Positions 8,093 to 17,190 of a stretch of 64,000 nucleotides of DNA are shown here, piece after piece (the stretch's first letter is position 1; each line of letters opens with the position of its first letter). Location of the stretch: NCBI GenBank assembly GCA_964529005.1, contig CAZGUH010000004.1, positions 79,453 to 143,452 of the forward strand, written 5' to 3'. The translations under genes were made by a program, and so were the position numbers. The notes under the pieces are model-generated. The model was not told the origin of the DNA, made no database searches, and saw only the letters and a program-made list of their open reading frames with translations. Origin of the DNA: CAZGUH01 sp964529005 (GTDB lineage: Bacteria > Actinomycetota > Acidimicrobiia > Acidimicrobiales > Ilumatobacteraceae).

Positions 8093-9166
8093 ATGAGGCC
8101 GGGTCTCACGATTCCGCTCCCTGGACCACTCCACACGCATGGCCCGCAGCTGAGAGAGCTTCCCGAGCTCGGGTACACCGACGTGTGGACGAGTGAATCC
8201 GACGGCGCGGACGCGCTGACACCGCTCGCCCTGGCGGCGGCATGGGAGCCGCGGCTGCGCGTCGGCGCCGCCATCCTGCCCGCGTTCACGCGCGCGCCCG
8301 CTCTGCTGGCGCAGAGCATCGCGGCGCTCGCCGACGCAGCGCCCGGTCGATGCGCGATCGGCATCGGTTCGAGCAGCAACGTGATCGTCGAGCGCTGGAA
8401 CGGCGTGAGGTTCGTGGAACCGTATCGGCGCGTCCGCGACGTCGTCAGGTTCCTGCGCGACGCGCTCGGCGGCGAGAAGGTCACGCGCGACTACGACACC
8501 TTCCGGATCGACGGCTTCCGGCTGGCGATCAGGCCCGACTGCCCGCCACCGATCCTCGTCGCCGGTCTGCGCGAGGGCATGCTCCGCTTGGCCGCGCGCG
8601 AAGGCGACGGTGTGATCATCAACTGGCTCTCGGCCAGCGACGTGGCCGCCGTCGAGTCGGTCGTGCGCGACGCGGCTGGCGGCGCCGAGCGCGAGATCGT
8701 GTGTCGCGTGTTCGTGTGTCCGAGCGAGAACGCAGCCGTCGTGCGCGAGTCCGCTCGGCGTGCGATCGCCGCGTACCTCAACGTGCCCGTGTACAGACGG
8801 TTCCACGAGTGGCTCGGCCGCGGCCCGGAGCTGGCCGACATGTGGGCGGCGTGGGACGCCGGTGACCGGCGGGCCGCCCTCGCGGCGATCTCCGACGAGG
8901 TCGTCGACGATCTGATCGTGCACGGTTCGCCGTCGACGTGCCGTTCTCACCTCGACCGATACGTCGCCAACGGCGTCACGACCCTGGCCATGCAGATCAT
9001 GCCGTTCGATCCGGCGCTCGACGACTGGAGCGCGGTGCGCGCCCTGGCGCCGGCGGGACCTCGCTCGACGGACGAAGCCCCTCGAGCAGGATCCGCAGGT
9101 ACTCGTCCGCCAGGTCGTCGGGGGTCATCGAGCGTCCGGGCTGATACCACTGCCAGGCGTTGTTGA
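8093..9166 (+). CDS. LLM-class flavin-dependent oxidoreductase
   Basis: A luciferase-like (beta/alpha)8 monooxygenase family protein of 357 residues, using FMN or F420. It has the family's opening strand and the YTDVWTSESDGADAL segment, a PGRCAIGIGSS strand and the GSPSTCRSHLDRYVANGVTT motif close to the C-terminus. The natural domain ends near residue 320 (DDWSAVRAL). A low-complexity tail follows and runs 170 bases into the opposite-strand TetR gene. It begins 5 bases after the small membrane peptide gene. Substrate unknown; family members oxidise alkanesulfonates, nitrilotriacetate, F420-dependent alcohols and similar compounds. Confidence 0.85.
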   Translation: MRPGLTIPLPGPLHTHGPQLRELPELGYTDVWTSESDGADALTPLALAAAWEPRLRVGAAILPAFTRAPALLAQSIAALADAAPGRCAIGIGSSSNVIVERWNGVRFVEPYRRVRDVVRFLRDALGGEKVTRDYDTFRIDGFRLAIRPDCPPPILVAGLREGMLRLAAREGDGVIINWLSASDVAAVESVVRDAAGGAEREIVCRVFVCPSENAAVVRESARRAIAAYLNVPVYRRFHEWLGRGPELADMWAAWDAGDRRAALAAISDEVVDDLIVHGSPSTCRSHLDRYVANGVTTLAMQIMPFDPALDDWSAVRALAPAGPRSTDEAPRAGSAGTRPPGRRGSSSVRADTTARRC

Positions 9167-9830
9167 ACAGGCCGAGGATCCCTTTCACGATCACCGGCTC
9201 GACCGGGCGGAAGACCCCCTCGCGGACTCCCTGCCTGAGCACCGTCTGCCACGCCTCCTCGTAGAGGTCGCGCTCGTGGCGGATGGCCTTCCAACGCTCC
9301 TCCGAGAGCACGTAGCTCTCGCGCACGGCGACCGTCCACTCCGCCGAGTGCGTCGCGAGGTGGTTCAGCAGATCGTGCGCGAGGCGATAGAGCTTGCGCT
9401 CTGCGGGCTCGTCGGACTCGACGATCCGCGTCGCCGCGGCGTTCATCCGCTTGTGGATCGACGCGCTGATCTCGTAGAGAACGGATTCCTTGCTGCCGAT
9501 GTGGTGGTACAGCCCGCCGCGACCGAGGCCCGTCGCTTCGACCAGCTGGGCCATCCCCGTGCCGTGGTAGCCGTAGGTGGCGAACAAGGCGGCGGAGATC
9601 GCCAGGATGCGCTCGAGCGTCGTCTCGGTCTCGCGCGCTTCCGTTCCGGGTTCTTCGGCCATGGCGCGCCGCTTGCCTCCACGCGACTCGGCGGGTTCGT
9701 CGGGACCGCGGTCGGGCGACGACGAACCCCGTTTCGGCACGGTAGTGGACGGCGCCGGTGGCGCGGCAAGCGTCGCCGGCGAGGCGGCCAGCAGCAGGTC
9801 CGTGGCGCGGGGGGTCGGCGCGTCGCTCAT
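8997..9830 (-). CDS. TetR family transcriptional regulator
   Basis: A 277-residue DNA-binding repressor-type protein and the last gene of the long minus-strand operon. A disordered N-terminal extension of about 65 residues precedes the TetR helix-turn-helix (TTLERILAISAALFATYGYH, then a second helix ending GRGGLYHHIGSKESVLYEI). The C-terminal ligand domain follows (WQWYQPG). The ATG at 9830 overlaps the LivF stop (ATGA); an internal ATG giving MAEEPGTE would remove most of the extension. The C-terminal tail overlaps the converging LLM gene. The perfect palindrome GACCGA-ACGA-TCGGTC at the head of the operon is a natural candidate operator. It may sense a CoA ester or the free acid handled by the operon. 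Confidence 0.88.
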   Translation of the reverse strand: MSDAPTPRATDLLLAASPATLAAPPAPSTTVPKRGSSSPDRGPDEPAESRGGKRRAMAEEPGTEARETETTLERILAISAALFATYGYHGTGMAQLVEATGLGRGGLYHHIGSKESVLYEISASIHKRMNAAATRIVESDEPAERKLYRLAHDLLNHLATHSAEWTVAVRESYVLSEERWKAIRHERDLYEEAWQTVLRQGVREGVFRPVEPVIVKGILGLFNNAWQWYQPGRSMTPDDLADEYLRILLEGLRPSSEVPPAPGRAPRSSRRAPDRTA

Positions 9831-10534
9831 GGCTCGGCCGGACGGAGCGCGCCGACGTACGTCGCAGCCAGCTCGTTCCGGCTGAGATCGTCCGGGGCGC
9901 CGGAGAACACGATCCTGCCTCTGTCGAGCACGACGGCACGGTCGGCGAGCTGCAACGCTCGCGTCACGTACTGCTCGACGAGCAACAAGCCGACGCCCTG
10001 GGCGGAGAGATCCTCCAGGAAGGCCATGATCTCGTCCACGATCACCGGCGCCAGACCCATCGACACCTCGTCGAGCAGCACGAACCGGGGACGCTCGACG
10101 TACGCACGGGCGACGGCCAGCATCTGCTGCTCGCCGCCGCTCAGGGTGCCTGCAAGCTGGCCGAGCCGTTGCCCGAGCACGGGGAAGACGCCGACCGCCC
10201 GCTCCACCGCTTCGTCCTCCGACACGGTCATGGCCTGCAGGCGAAGGTTCTGGCGGACGGTGAGCGATCGGAAGATGCCGCGACCCTCCGGCACGTAGCC
10301 GACGCCCCGGCGCGCCCGCCGGTCCGGAGGCAGCTCGGTGACGTCGTCACCGTCGAGCAGCACCCGGCCGGCGGTCGGCCGAAGGATCCCGATCGCGGTC
10401 CGCAGCAGCGTCGACTTCCCGGCGCCGTTGGGACCGAGGAGCGCGACGATCGACGAGGGGGGCACGGTCACGTCGACGCCATGGAGGACCGGCGCGTCCC
10501 CGTACCCGGCGACCACGCCCTCGACGATCAGCAT
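9827..10534 (-). CDS. Liv-type ABC transporter ATP-binding protein (LivF-like)
   Basis: A 235-residue ATPase that would pair with the LivG-like ATPase of transporter 2. Walker A GPNGAGKST, Q-loop segment YVPEGRGIF, signature LSGGEQQML and Walker B FVLLDEVSMGLAP are all present. The sequence YVPEGRGIF is typical of LivF rather than LivG. It sits between the amidohydrolase gene (18-base gap) and the TetR gene (ATGA overlap), apart from the other transporter genes but on the same likely transcript. Confidence 0.92.
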   Translation of the reverse strand: MLIVEGVVAGYGDAPVLHGVDVTVPPSSIVALLGPNGAGKSTLLRTAIGILRPTAGRVLLDGDDVTELPPDRRARRGVGYVPEGRGIFRSLTVRQNLRLQAMTVSEDEAVERAVGVFPVLGQRLGQLAGTLSGGEQQMLAVARAYVERPRFVLLDEVSMGLAPVIVDEIMAFLEDLSAQGVGLLLVEQYVTRALQLADRAVVLDRGRIVFSGAPDDLSRNELAATYVGALRPAEP

Positions 10535-10552
10535 CGCTCGCCCTGTCGTCGC

Positions 10553-12292
10553 TCAGCCGCGCCCATGTCGCAGCAGACGACCGGGGGTGGCGCCGGTGCA
10601 TTCCCCGTCGAGGAACGTCACCTCACCGTTGACGATCGTGGCCTTGTACCCCTTGCTCCGTTGCACGCGCCGCCACTCGCCCCCCGGCATGTCGTGCACG
10701 ACCGTCCCGACCCAGTCGGGCTCGACGTCGATGGTCGCCAGGTCGTACACGAGCACGTCCGCTGGAGCGCCTTCGCGCAGGACACCTCGGTCCTGCACGC
10801 CGACCGCGCGGGCGGAGCGGGCGGCCAACGTGTGGTGTGCTTCCTCGACCCTCACCCGATTCTCGTCGCGCACCAGCCAGCGGAGCAGGTCGGTGGGATA
10901 CGACCCGGCGGTCAGGAACTTCACGTGGGCGCCCCCGTCGGACACGCCGGGGACGGTGTAGGGATGCTGCACGATCTCGCACATGAAGTCGACGTTGTGT
11001 CCCCGGTTGGGCCCGAGGAACTCCGCGTTGAGATCGGTCGCGATCGAGAGGTCGAGCATCACCTCGATCGGGTGCTTGCCCTCGACCTCGGCGATCTCCC
11101 CGACGGATCGGCCGACGTACTTCTGGAGCTCCTCCTGCCGGTTGACGCCCTGCACGACGAGGTCCTTGGGACTGCCTCCGAACGCCGCCTGGAAGATCCG
11201 CAACCTGCGGTCGGCCTCCGCCGCTTCGGCGATCAGCCCGGCGCGCAGCTCAGGGTCGGCCATCTTCGCCTTCTTCTCCTCGCGGGATCCGACCGTCACC
11301 GCTCGCCATGCCGGCGACGCGTCGTACAGGTTCCAATCCTCGAGGCTGAAGACGAAGCCGGACCGCACGGTCGCGCCCTGTCCCCAGACCTGCGCTCCGT
11401 CGGCCCAGCACGAGTCGATCCACCGGAGCGTGTCGCGGTGGACGTTGGCGTTCTTGCGCGTCGGGAACACCGCGTTGTGCATCACCGGGCGGCCGGACAC
11501 GCTCGCCAGCTTCTTCACGAACGCGAGGTCGGCCTCGACGTCGCCGGTGGATTGCGTGATCTGGATGAATCCTTCGTCCCTCTCGGCGAGCACCTCGGCG
11601 AGGCACAGGATGTCCTCGTCGACCATCGTGTCGGTCACCATCGGAGAGCCGTCGTAGTCGGCGTGCGGTGAGTTCGGCCCGGCCCGCTGGATCGAGAAGC
11701 CACACAGGCCGGCATCCATCCCCTCGTGCAGCAACCGCTGCATCTCCGCACGTTCGGACGGGGTCGCAGGCCGGGATTTCGCCGCCTCGAGCCCCATGAC
11801 GTAGATCATCAGTGAGGCGGTGGGCATGTACTGGATGACGTTGACGCCCTTGGGCGCGGCGTCGAGGCTGTCCAGGTATTCGGGAATCGTCTCCCAGTCC
11901 CAGTGCGGCAAGAGTCCCTGGCTCATCGACACGTACGGGATCGCTTCGTTGCGCACCATGGTGAGCATCGATCGCTCACGGAACTCGGGGTGCACTGGAG
12001 CGAACCCGAAGCCACAGTTTCCGAGCACGACGGTCGTCGCGCCGTGCCATCCGGAGATGCTGCACCACGGATCCCACCGGATCTGGGCGTCGTAGTGCGT
12101 GTGCGTGTCGACGAACCCTGGTCCGACGAAGAGACCGTCGGCGTCGATCACCCGCTCGGCGCCGGCGTTGCGCCGGCCGCCGATCGCGGCGATCCTGCCG
12201 TCCTTGATCCACACGTCGCCGCGGTAGCGGGGCATGCCCGTGCCGTCGACGACGGCGCCGCCTTTGATGACGAGATCGAACGATTCGATCAC
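10553..12292 (-). CDS. N-acyl-D-amino-acid deacylase-like amidohydrolase
   Basis: A 579-residue zinc-dependent amidohydrolase of the D-aminoacylase group. Visible signatures are the N-terminal beta sandwich (LVIKGGAVVDGTG), the metal motif HTHYDAQIRWDP, the Cys-containing GNCGFGFAP, HNAVFPTRKN and the late Asp/His segment SDGGAHVKF. The protein ends with a typical LxGECTGxxPGRLLR tail. The GTG at 12292 overlaps the stop of the binding-protein gene (GTGA). Its place inside a transporter operon suggests that the imported ligand, or a processed form of it, is an N-acylated or amide compound. The exact substrate is not readable from sequence, since the group includes hydantoinase-like and dipeptide-cleaving members. 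Confidence 0.85.
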   Translation of the reverse strand: MIESFDLVIKGGAVVDGTGMPRYRGDVWIKDGRIAAIGGRRNAGAERVIDADGLFVGPGFVDTHTHYDAQIRWDPWCSISGWHGATTVVLGNCGFGFAPVHPEFRERSMLTMVRNEAIPYVSMSQGLLPHWDWETIPEYLDSLDAAPKGVNVIQYMPTASLMIYVMGLEAAKSRPATPSERAEMQRLLHEGMDAGLCGFSIQRAGPNSPHADYDGSPMVTDTMVDEDILCLAEVLAERDEGFIQITQSTGDVEADLAFVKKLASVSGRPVMHNAVFPTRKNANVHRDTLRWIDSCWADGAQVWGQGATVRSGFVFSLEDWNLYDASPAWRAVTVGSREEKKAKMADPELRAGLIAEAAEADRRLRIFQAAFGGSPKDLVVQGVNRQEELQKYVGRSVGEIAEVEGKHPIEVMLDLSIATDLNAEFLGPNRGHNVDFMCEIVQHPYTVPGVSDGGAHVKFLTAGSYPTDLLRWLVRDENRVRVEEAHHTLAARSARAVGVQDRGVLREGAPADVLVYDLATIDVEPDWVGTVVHDMPGGEWRRVQRSKGYKATIVNGEVTFLDGECTGATPGRLLRHGRG

Positions 12293-13644
12293 GACGCACC
12301 TCCCTCATCGTTCGGGCACTGATGCTGCCCGTTGTTTGCTGCCGTCCAGTCCCCGTCGACGAACTCGACGACGAACCAGCACGGGGTGTCACGCGTCTCG
12401 CCGGCCCGGAACGTCAACGGTGGGCTGACACCGCCGAGCGTCTCGTCGGTGAACTGGTTGAGCCCTTCGATCAGGCGTTCACGGCTCGGGACCTCGCCGA
12501 GCCCGCCCGCCTTGCGCACCGCCTCCTCCAGCATCAAGCCCGCTGCCCAACCCGACGTCGAGTTGGTGTTGAGCGCGAGGTCGGGCGCGTACTTCTCCAC
12601 CGCGGCGTGCATCGCCGCGATCGCGTCGTTCTCCATCGCCATCCACGGGGCGGCGAGGAAGACGCCGATCGACCCTTCGAAGTTCGCGTCGCCCGTCTGG
12701 CTGCTCGTCACGCCGGACTGCGGGAGGATGAACGTGGGGCGGAAGTCCTGGCGGGCACACGATTGGGCGAGCCGCTGGATCGAGTTCGAATCCATCCCGA
12801 CCGCCATCACCTCGACGCCGGCATCCTTTGCGGCGAGACACTGTGCGGTGAAGTCGGGCTCGGCCAGCGACACCTCTGCCGTGTATGCGATCTCGAAGCC
12901 CTGTGTCTCGGCGATCTGCGGCCATGCTGCCGCAAGCGCTCGGCAGGCGTCCGCCTCGCGGCACGTCAGCTGACCCCACTTGGTCGCGTCGGGACGCAGA
13001 GCTCGCGTCGCCGCGACGTGTGACGGGGCGAAGTTCCCGAACGACGTGCCCTGCGGGAAGAAGACCGGGCTCTGGTCCCACACCTCGTGCGAGATCGACC
13101 CGCCGACGACGGGCACCCCTTGCTCTTCCAGGTACGTGCGCAAGCCGTCGGAGTACGAGATCGGAAAGGCATTGCCCGCGAAGGCGAACGCGTTGCGGTT
13201 CTCAACGAGATCCCGCACCGCGGCGAGGTGCCGCGCCGGGTCACCGCCGTCGTCGACCACGACCAGCTCGACGGGATGGCCGTCGAGCCCTCCCCGGGCG
13301 TTGACGTCCTCGGCCCAGACCTCGAGCATGTCGACGATCGGCTTGACGTTGGCCGCCACGGGACCGGACCAGGTGCCCACGGCGCCGATGACGAGCGGCT
13401 CGCCGGTCGCCGGTCCACTCGGCTCGGAGGCCTCGGTCGTCGAGTCCCCGCTGGTCGCCTCCGTCGCCTCCGGAGCCGCGACGCTGGTGCTCGCAGACGC
13501 GGTGCTCGCAGACGCGGCGCTCGTCGTTGCGGCGCCGTCGTCGGGGTCGTCGTCGCCGCACGCAGCGAGAACCGTCGAGGCCAGCGCCAGTGGTAGGACA
13601 CACCTCCGCAGGCGAGAGCCCGTGCGGGTGGCTCGTGTGTTCAT
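12289..13644 (-). CDS. Liv-type ABC transporter substrate-binding lipoprotein
   Basis: The 451-residue ligand receptor of transporter 2. A twin-Arg-free signal peptide ends in the lipobox VLAACGDDD. A Ser/Thr/Ala-rich linker of about 50 residues follows, encoded in part by two perfect 15-base tandem repeats (13487-13501 and 13502-13516). The two-lobed type 1 binding fold begins at LVIGAVGTWSGP and contains VELVVVDDGGDPARHL. The ATG at 13644 lies one base after the LivG stop, with AGGGGGGATGAC upstream. The partner genes are the permease fusion and LivG upstream and the amidohydrolase downstream. Confidence 0.92.
   Translation of the reverse strand: MNTRATRTGSRLRRCVLPLALASTVLAACGDDDPDDGAATTSAASASTASASTSVAAPEATEATSGDSTTEASEPSGPATGEPLVIGAVGTWSGPVAANVKPIVDMLEVWAEDVNARGGLDGHPVELVVVDDGGDPARHLAAVRDLVENRNAFAFAGNAFPISYSDGLRTYLEEQGVPVVGGSISHEVWDQSPVFFPQGTSFGNFAPSHVAATRALRPDATKWGQLTCREADACRALAAAWPQIAETQGFEIAYTAEVSLAEPDFTAQCLAAKDAGVEVMAVGMDSNSIQRLAQSCARQDFRPTFILPQSGVTSSQTGDANFEGSIGVFLAAPWMAMENDAIAAMHAAVEKYAPDLALNTNSTSGWAAGLMLEEAVRKAGGLGEVPSRERLIEGLNQFTDETLGGVSPPLTFRAGETRDTPCWFVVEFVDGDWTAANNGQHQCPNDEGGAS
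13487..13516. repeat. Two 15-base tandem repeats in a lipoprotein linker
   Basis: GTGCTCGCAGACGCG occurs twice in direct succession within the binding-protein gene and encodes part of the Ala/Ser/Thr linker after the lipid anchor. Slippage there would change linker length by 5 residues without breaking the frame. Confidence 0.8.
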
Positions 13645-13645
13645 G

Positions 13646-14434
13646 TCATCCCCCCTTGGATGAAGTGGTTGAGATCGCCGAGTCGGACCCCAGGTAGGCA
13701 GCGCGCACGACCGCGCTCGCCCGCACCTCGTCGGGGCTGCCGCGGAAGATCAGCCGTCCGAACTCCATGACGTGGACGAGCTCGCAGATCGACAGCACGA
13801 GGCTCATGTCGTGCTCGACGAGCAGGATGCCCACCCCGCGTGTGCGGCACACGTCGCGGAGCACGCGCCCGAAGCGTGCCGTCTCCGCGCTGTCCAGCCC
13901 GGAGGACGGCTCGTCGAGCAACAGGAAGGCGAAGTCGCCGGCGAGCACGCGGGCGAGCTCGACAAGGCGACGTTGTCCCGTGGACAGGTCGCCGGCGCAG
14001 ACGTCGGCGAGCGCCGCGATGCCACACGTGGCCAAGGCCTCCTCCGCCGCCCGGGAGATCGTCGCCTCGTCGCCACGTGACGAGAACAGCTGGCTCCAGG
14101 CGCGCGAGCCGGCGAGGCGCGCCTCACGGCCGAGGCGCACGTTCTCGATCACCGACAGCGAATCGAACAGCTCCATCCGCTGGAACGTGCGACCGAGGCC
14201 GAGCTGCGCGCGCCGCTGAGGAGCGAGCCGCGTGATGTCGACGCCACACAGTTCCACCGTGCCGCTCGCCGGCGTCGCCAGCGCCGAGCAGACGTTGAAG
14301 ATCGTCGTCTTCCCGGCGCCGTTGGGTCCGATGAGGCCGGTGATCGACCCGAGGGGCGCTTCGAGGCTGACGGAGCGGACTGCGGTGAGACCACCGAACC
14401 GCACGCAGACATCGTCGATCCTGAGCCCGTTCAC
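13646..14434 (-). CDS. Liv-type ABC transporter ATP-binding protein (LivG-like)
   Basis: A 262-residue ATPase of transporter 2. Walker A GPNGAGKTT, the LivG-type segment GLGRTFQRMELF, signature LSTGQRR, Walker B FLLLDEPSSGLD and H-loop VEHDMSLV are visible, ending in the usual AAYLGSD tail. The start is GTG at 14434 (VNGLRIDDVCVRFGG) inside a GTGA overlap with the permease stop. It forms the heterodimeric ATPase pair with the LivF-like gene about 3 kb downstream. Confidence 0.92.
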   Translation of the reverse strand: MNGLRIDDVCVRFGGLTAVRSVSLEAPLGSITGLIGPNGAGKTTIFNVCSALATPASGTVELCGVDITRLAPQRRAQLGLGRTFQRMELFDSLSVIENVRLGREARLAGSRAWSQLFSSRGDEATISRAAEEALATCGIAALADVCAGDLSTGQRRLVELARVLAGDFAFLLLDEPSSGLDSAETARFGRVLRDVCRTRGVGILLVEHDMSLVLSICELVHVMEFGRLIFRGSPDEVRASAVVRAAYLGSDSAISTTSSKGG

Positions 14435-16365
14435 GAGGAACCGACCTCCAGAACGTCGTCGACGAGGGCGGCCCCACCGAACGTAGGCCGGTCTTGCTGT
14501 CGCTCGACGGCCTGGTCGTCGGCCGACCGTCGCGCCCGGCGTGGCGAATGGCCGCTGGGCCGGTCGCTGAGCAACGCGTGCGCGATCGCCGTCACACCGA
14601 AGAGGACGGGCAGGTACTCGTGGAACACCTCGCGGCGGAAGTAGCTCGGCACGACCGCGAGCGCCGCGGCCCCGACCAAGGCCGTCGGCAGCGGCGCGAA
14701 CCGCACGAGCGCTCCCGCGATGACCATCACCACGAGCCATTCGAGCGATCGGAAGTACGTGAAGCTGGTGGCGCTGATCGAACCCGTCAGGCCGGCGAAG
14801 AGAGCGCCGGCGATCCCGGCCATGAAGGCGGAGATGGAGAAGACGAGGACACGAGCGACGTTCGCATCCGTGCCGTGCGTCGCCAGTGCGAGCGGGGAGT
14901 CGGCCAACGCTCGCAGCAGCCTGCCGAGGCGCGTTCGCATGACCGCGACACCGACGGCGGCGAGGCCGGCGGTGACGGCGACGACGGTGTAGTAGTAGCC
15001 GGTATCGCCCGACAGACCCCACACGTCCGGGCGGGCGGCGTTGCGGATCCCGGTGACGCCGAACATGATCCGCATCGGGAACACCAGCTTCTCCAGCAGG
15101 ATCGCGAACCCGAACGTGGCGACGGCGAGGTACACACCCGGCAAGCGGATCGCAGGGACCGCGACCAGCGCGCCGACGGGAGCGGTGAGCAGGCCCGCGG
15201 CGACGAGCGCGAGCAACCATGGCAGGCCCGCGCCGCTCGAGAAGTGGGCGAACCCCACGCCCCCCACCGCGGCGAAGGAGGCATGGGCGAGGGACACCTG
15301 ACCGGAGACGCGCACGAGCAGGTGCAGCGACAACAGCACGCCGACGTAGACGACCCCGTTCGTGTACACGGGCAACCGCGCGCCGACGAGGTGCGGCACG
15401 GCGACGACACCGGCGGCCACGACGACGAGGCCGGAGATGCGCGCTGCTCGTGGCGCCGACGGCGCGGCGCGAGCGCGCACCTTCACGTCCGCGGTCACGC
15501 CGAGGCGATGCTTCGGGACGGCGAGCAGAACGACGAACAGGACTGCGAACGGCACGGCGGAGGGGAAGCCGGCGAGCCAGCGCTGTTGGCCGATGTACTT
15601 CGTCGAGAGCGCCGCCGCCACGCCGACGACGAGCCCGCCGACGTACGTCGTGACGAGATGACGGAACGCTCCGATCGCCGCTGCGCCGAATGCCTGGACG
15701 ACGAGGAGCGTCAGGATCGCGGCGTCCAGCCCGACGAACGGGACGAGCAGCACGCCTGTCACGCAGGCGAACATCGAGCCCACGATCCACGCCGTCGATC
15801 GGACCCGCACGGGGCTCGTTCCCCCCGTCGCGAGCAGCTCCGGATTGTCGACGACCGCCTGCATCGCGAGCCCCAGTCGCGTCGCGCGGAAGAACATGTA
15901 CAGCAACGCCGTCGCGGCCGAGGCGACGATGAAGACGATCAGCTGGTCGTAGCCCACGTTCGCCCCGGCGACACGGAACGTCTCGGTCGGAAGGTACGGC
16001 GAGACGTTCAACGTCTGACCGCCCCAGCGGGCCACCGCCAGGCTCTGCACCGCCAGCAGCACGCCCACGGTGCCGACGATCTGCATCGCCGGCGCCCTCA
16101 CGGCGAGCGCCCGCGCGAGCCGCTCGAGGAGAAGGCCGATCACCGTCCCGAGGGCGACGACACAGAGGGCGAGCGCGATCGGCCATGCCACGTCTCGCCG
16201 GACGTGCAGCTCGTAGAACGCGTACGCCGCGGCGGTCGCGATGGCCCCGTGCGCGAAGTTGAACACGCCCGAGGTCTTGTACGTGAGCACGAGGCCGACG
16301 CCGGCCAGCCCGTACACCGATCCGGTGACGAGCCCGACGATGACGAACGGGACGAAGTCGCTCAC
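14431..16365 (-). CDS. Fused Liv-type permease (LivH-LivM)
   Basis: A 644-residue membrane protein joining both permease subunits of transporter 2. The first half starts FVPFVIVGLVTGSVYGLAGV and contains FNFAHGAIA, the LivH signature. The second half starts near residue 330 and contains GQVSLAHASFAAVG and the LivM loop ALADSPLALATHGTDAN. Many hydrophobic helices are visible throughout. A polar tail rich in Arg and Asp follows the last helix. The start is GTG at 16365. The ATPase gene follows with a GTGA overlap. Confidence 0.92.
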   Translation of the reverse strand: MSDFVPFVIVGLVTGSVYGLAGVGLVLTYKTSGVFNFAHGAIATAAAYAFYELHVRRDVAWPIALALCVVALGTVIGLLLERLARALAVRAPAMQIVGTVGVLLAVQSLAVARWGGQTLNVSPYLPTETFRVAGANVGYDQLIVFIVASAATALLYMFFRATRLGLAMQAVVDNPELLATGGTSPVRVRSTAWIVGSMFACVTGVLLVPFVGLDAAILTLLVVQAFGAAAIGAFRHLVTTYVGGLVVGVAAALSTKYIGQQRWLAGFPSAVPFAVLFVVLLAVPKHRLGVTADVKVRARAAPSAPRAARISGLVVVAAGVVAVPHLVGARLPVYTNGVVYVGVLLSLHLLVRVSGQVSLAHASFAAVGGVGFAHFSSGAGLPWLLALVAAGLLTAPVGALVAVPAIRLPGVYLAVATFGFAILLEKLVFPMRIMFGVTGIRNAARPDVWGLSGDTGYYYTVVAVTAGLAAVGVAVMRTRLGRLLRALADSPLALATHGTDANVARVLVFSISAFMAGIAGALFAGLTGSISATSFTYFRSLEWLVVMVIAGALVRFAPLPTALVGAAALAVVPSYFRREVFHEYLPVLFGVTAIAHALLSDRPSGHSPRRARRSADDQAVERQQDRPTFGGAALVDDVLEVGSS

Positions 16366-16370
16366 GTCAA

Positions 16371-16400
16371 GACCCCGGCACGATCGACCCCGGCACGATC
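16371..16400. repeat. 15-base tandem repeat between genes
   Basis: GACCCCGGCACGATC occurs twice in tandem, with a third imperfect copy (GACGGCGGCACGGTC) directly after. The repeat fills the 48-base space between the permease start and the enoyl-CoA hydratase stop. No function can be assigned; it may set spacing on the transcript or simply be slippage. Confidence 0.7.
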
Positions 16401-16413
16401 GACGGCGGCACGG

Positions 16414-17190
16414 TCACGCCCCCACCCACTTCGGTTGGCGTCGTTCGGCGAAGGCGCGTATGCCCTCCATCGCGTCGGCCGACGACGTGACCGTCCGCAA
16501 GGCGTCCACGGTGAGCTGCCACGCCTCGTCGTCGCCGGCGACCTCCGCCTGGGAGGCGATCCGCCGGCTCAGCCTGATCGCTTGCGGACCGTGGGCGGCG
16601 ATCGTCGTCGCCACGTCGAACGCGGTGGTGTCCAGATCGTCGACGTCCGCGAGCCTGCTGACGAGGCCGAGATCGAAGGCGCGGCGGGCGTCGAGCGGGT
16701 TGCCCGTCAAAAGCATGTCCATCGCGACCATGCGGCCGACGATCCGGCCGAGCCGGAACAGGCCGCCGCCGCCGGGCACGAGGTTCCAACGGGTCTCGGC
16801 AAGCGAGAACACCGACCGGGTGGAGGCGACGACCATGTCACAGGCGAGGACGATCTCCAAGCCGCCGGAGGTCGCCAAGCCGTCGACGGCGGCGATGATC
16901 GGCTTGTCGCGATCGCGGGTGACGATGCCGGCGAAGCCGCCCTTCTCCGTGATGCTCTCGTCGTCGGGGGCGCCGATCGTGGAGAGATCGTGCCCGGCGC
17001 AGAACACGGGGCGCTCTCCACCGACGGCCGCGCGAAGGATCCCCACGCAGACGTGCGCCGCGGTCTCCATGCGGTCGATCGCCGCTTCCATCTCTCGCGC
17101 CACGGCGCCGTCGATCGCGTTGCGCTTCTCGGGGCGGTTCAGCGTGAGAACCGCCACGCTGCCGCGTTCCTCATACTCGACCAATGCCAC
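16414..17190 (-). CDS. Enoyl-CoA hydratase/isomerase family protein
   Basis: A 258-residue crotonase-fold enzyme acting on CoA thioesters. The oxyanion-hole strand CAGHDL, the loop DGLATSGGLEIVLACD and the downstream ETRWNLVPGGGG segment (Glu in the usual position) are present, and the C-terminus KWVGA resembles acidic-Phe-type family tails. It fits hydration of an enoyl-CoA formed after the two AMP ligases encoded upstream activate an acid. The start at 17190 overlaps the end of the alpha/beta-hydrolase gene by 20 bases. Confidence 0.9.
   Translation of the reverse strand: MALVEYEERGSVAVLTLNRPEKRNAIDGAVAREMEAAIDRMETAAHVCVGILRAAVGGERPVFCAGHDLSTIGAPDDESITEKGGFAGIVTRDRDKPIIAAVDGLATSGGLEIVLACDMVVASTRSVFSLAETRWNLVPGGGGLFRLGRIVGRMVAMDMLLTGNPLDARRAFDLGLVSRLADVDDLDTTAFDVATTIAAHGPQAIRLSRRIASQAEVAGDDEAWQLTVDALRTVTSSADAMEGIRAFAERRQPKWVGA

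Noticed and set aside
8997..9166. Shortening the LLM or TetR gene to avoid their overlap
   Set aside because: Both frames are open to the given stops, and no earlier stop codon exists in either. The overlap was kept and reported.
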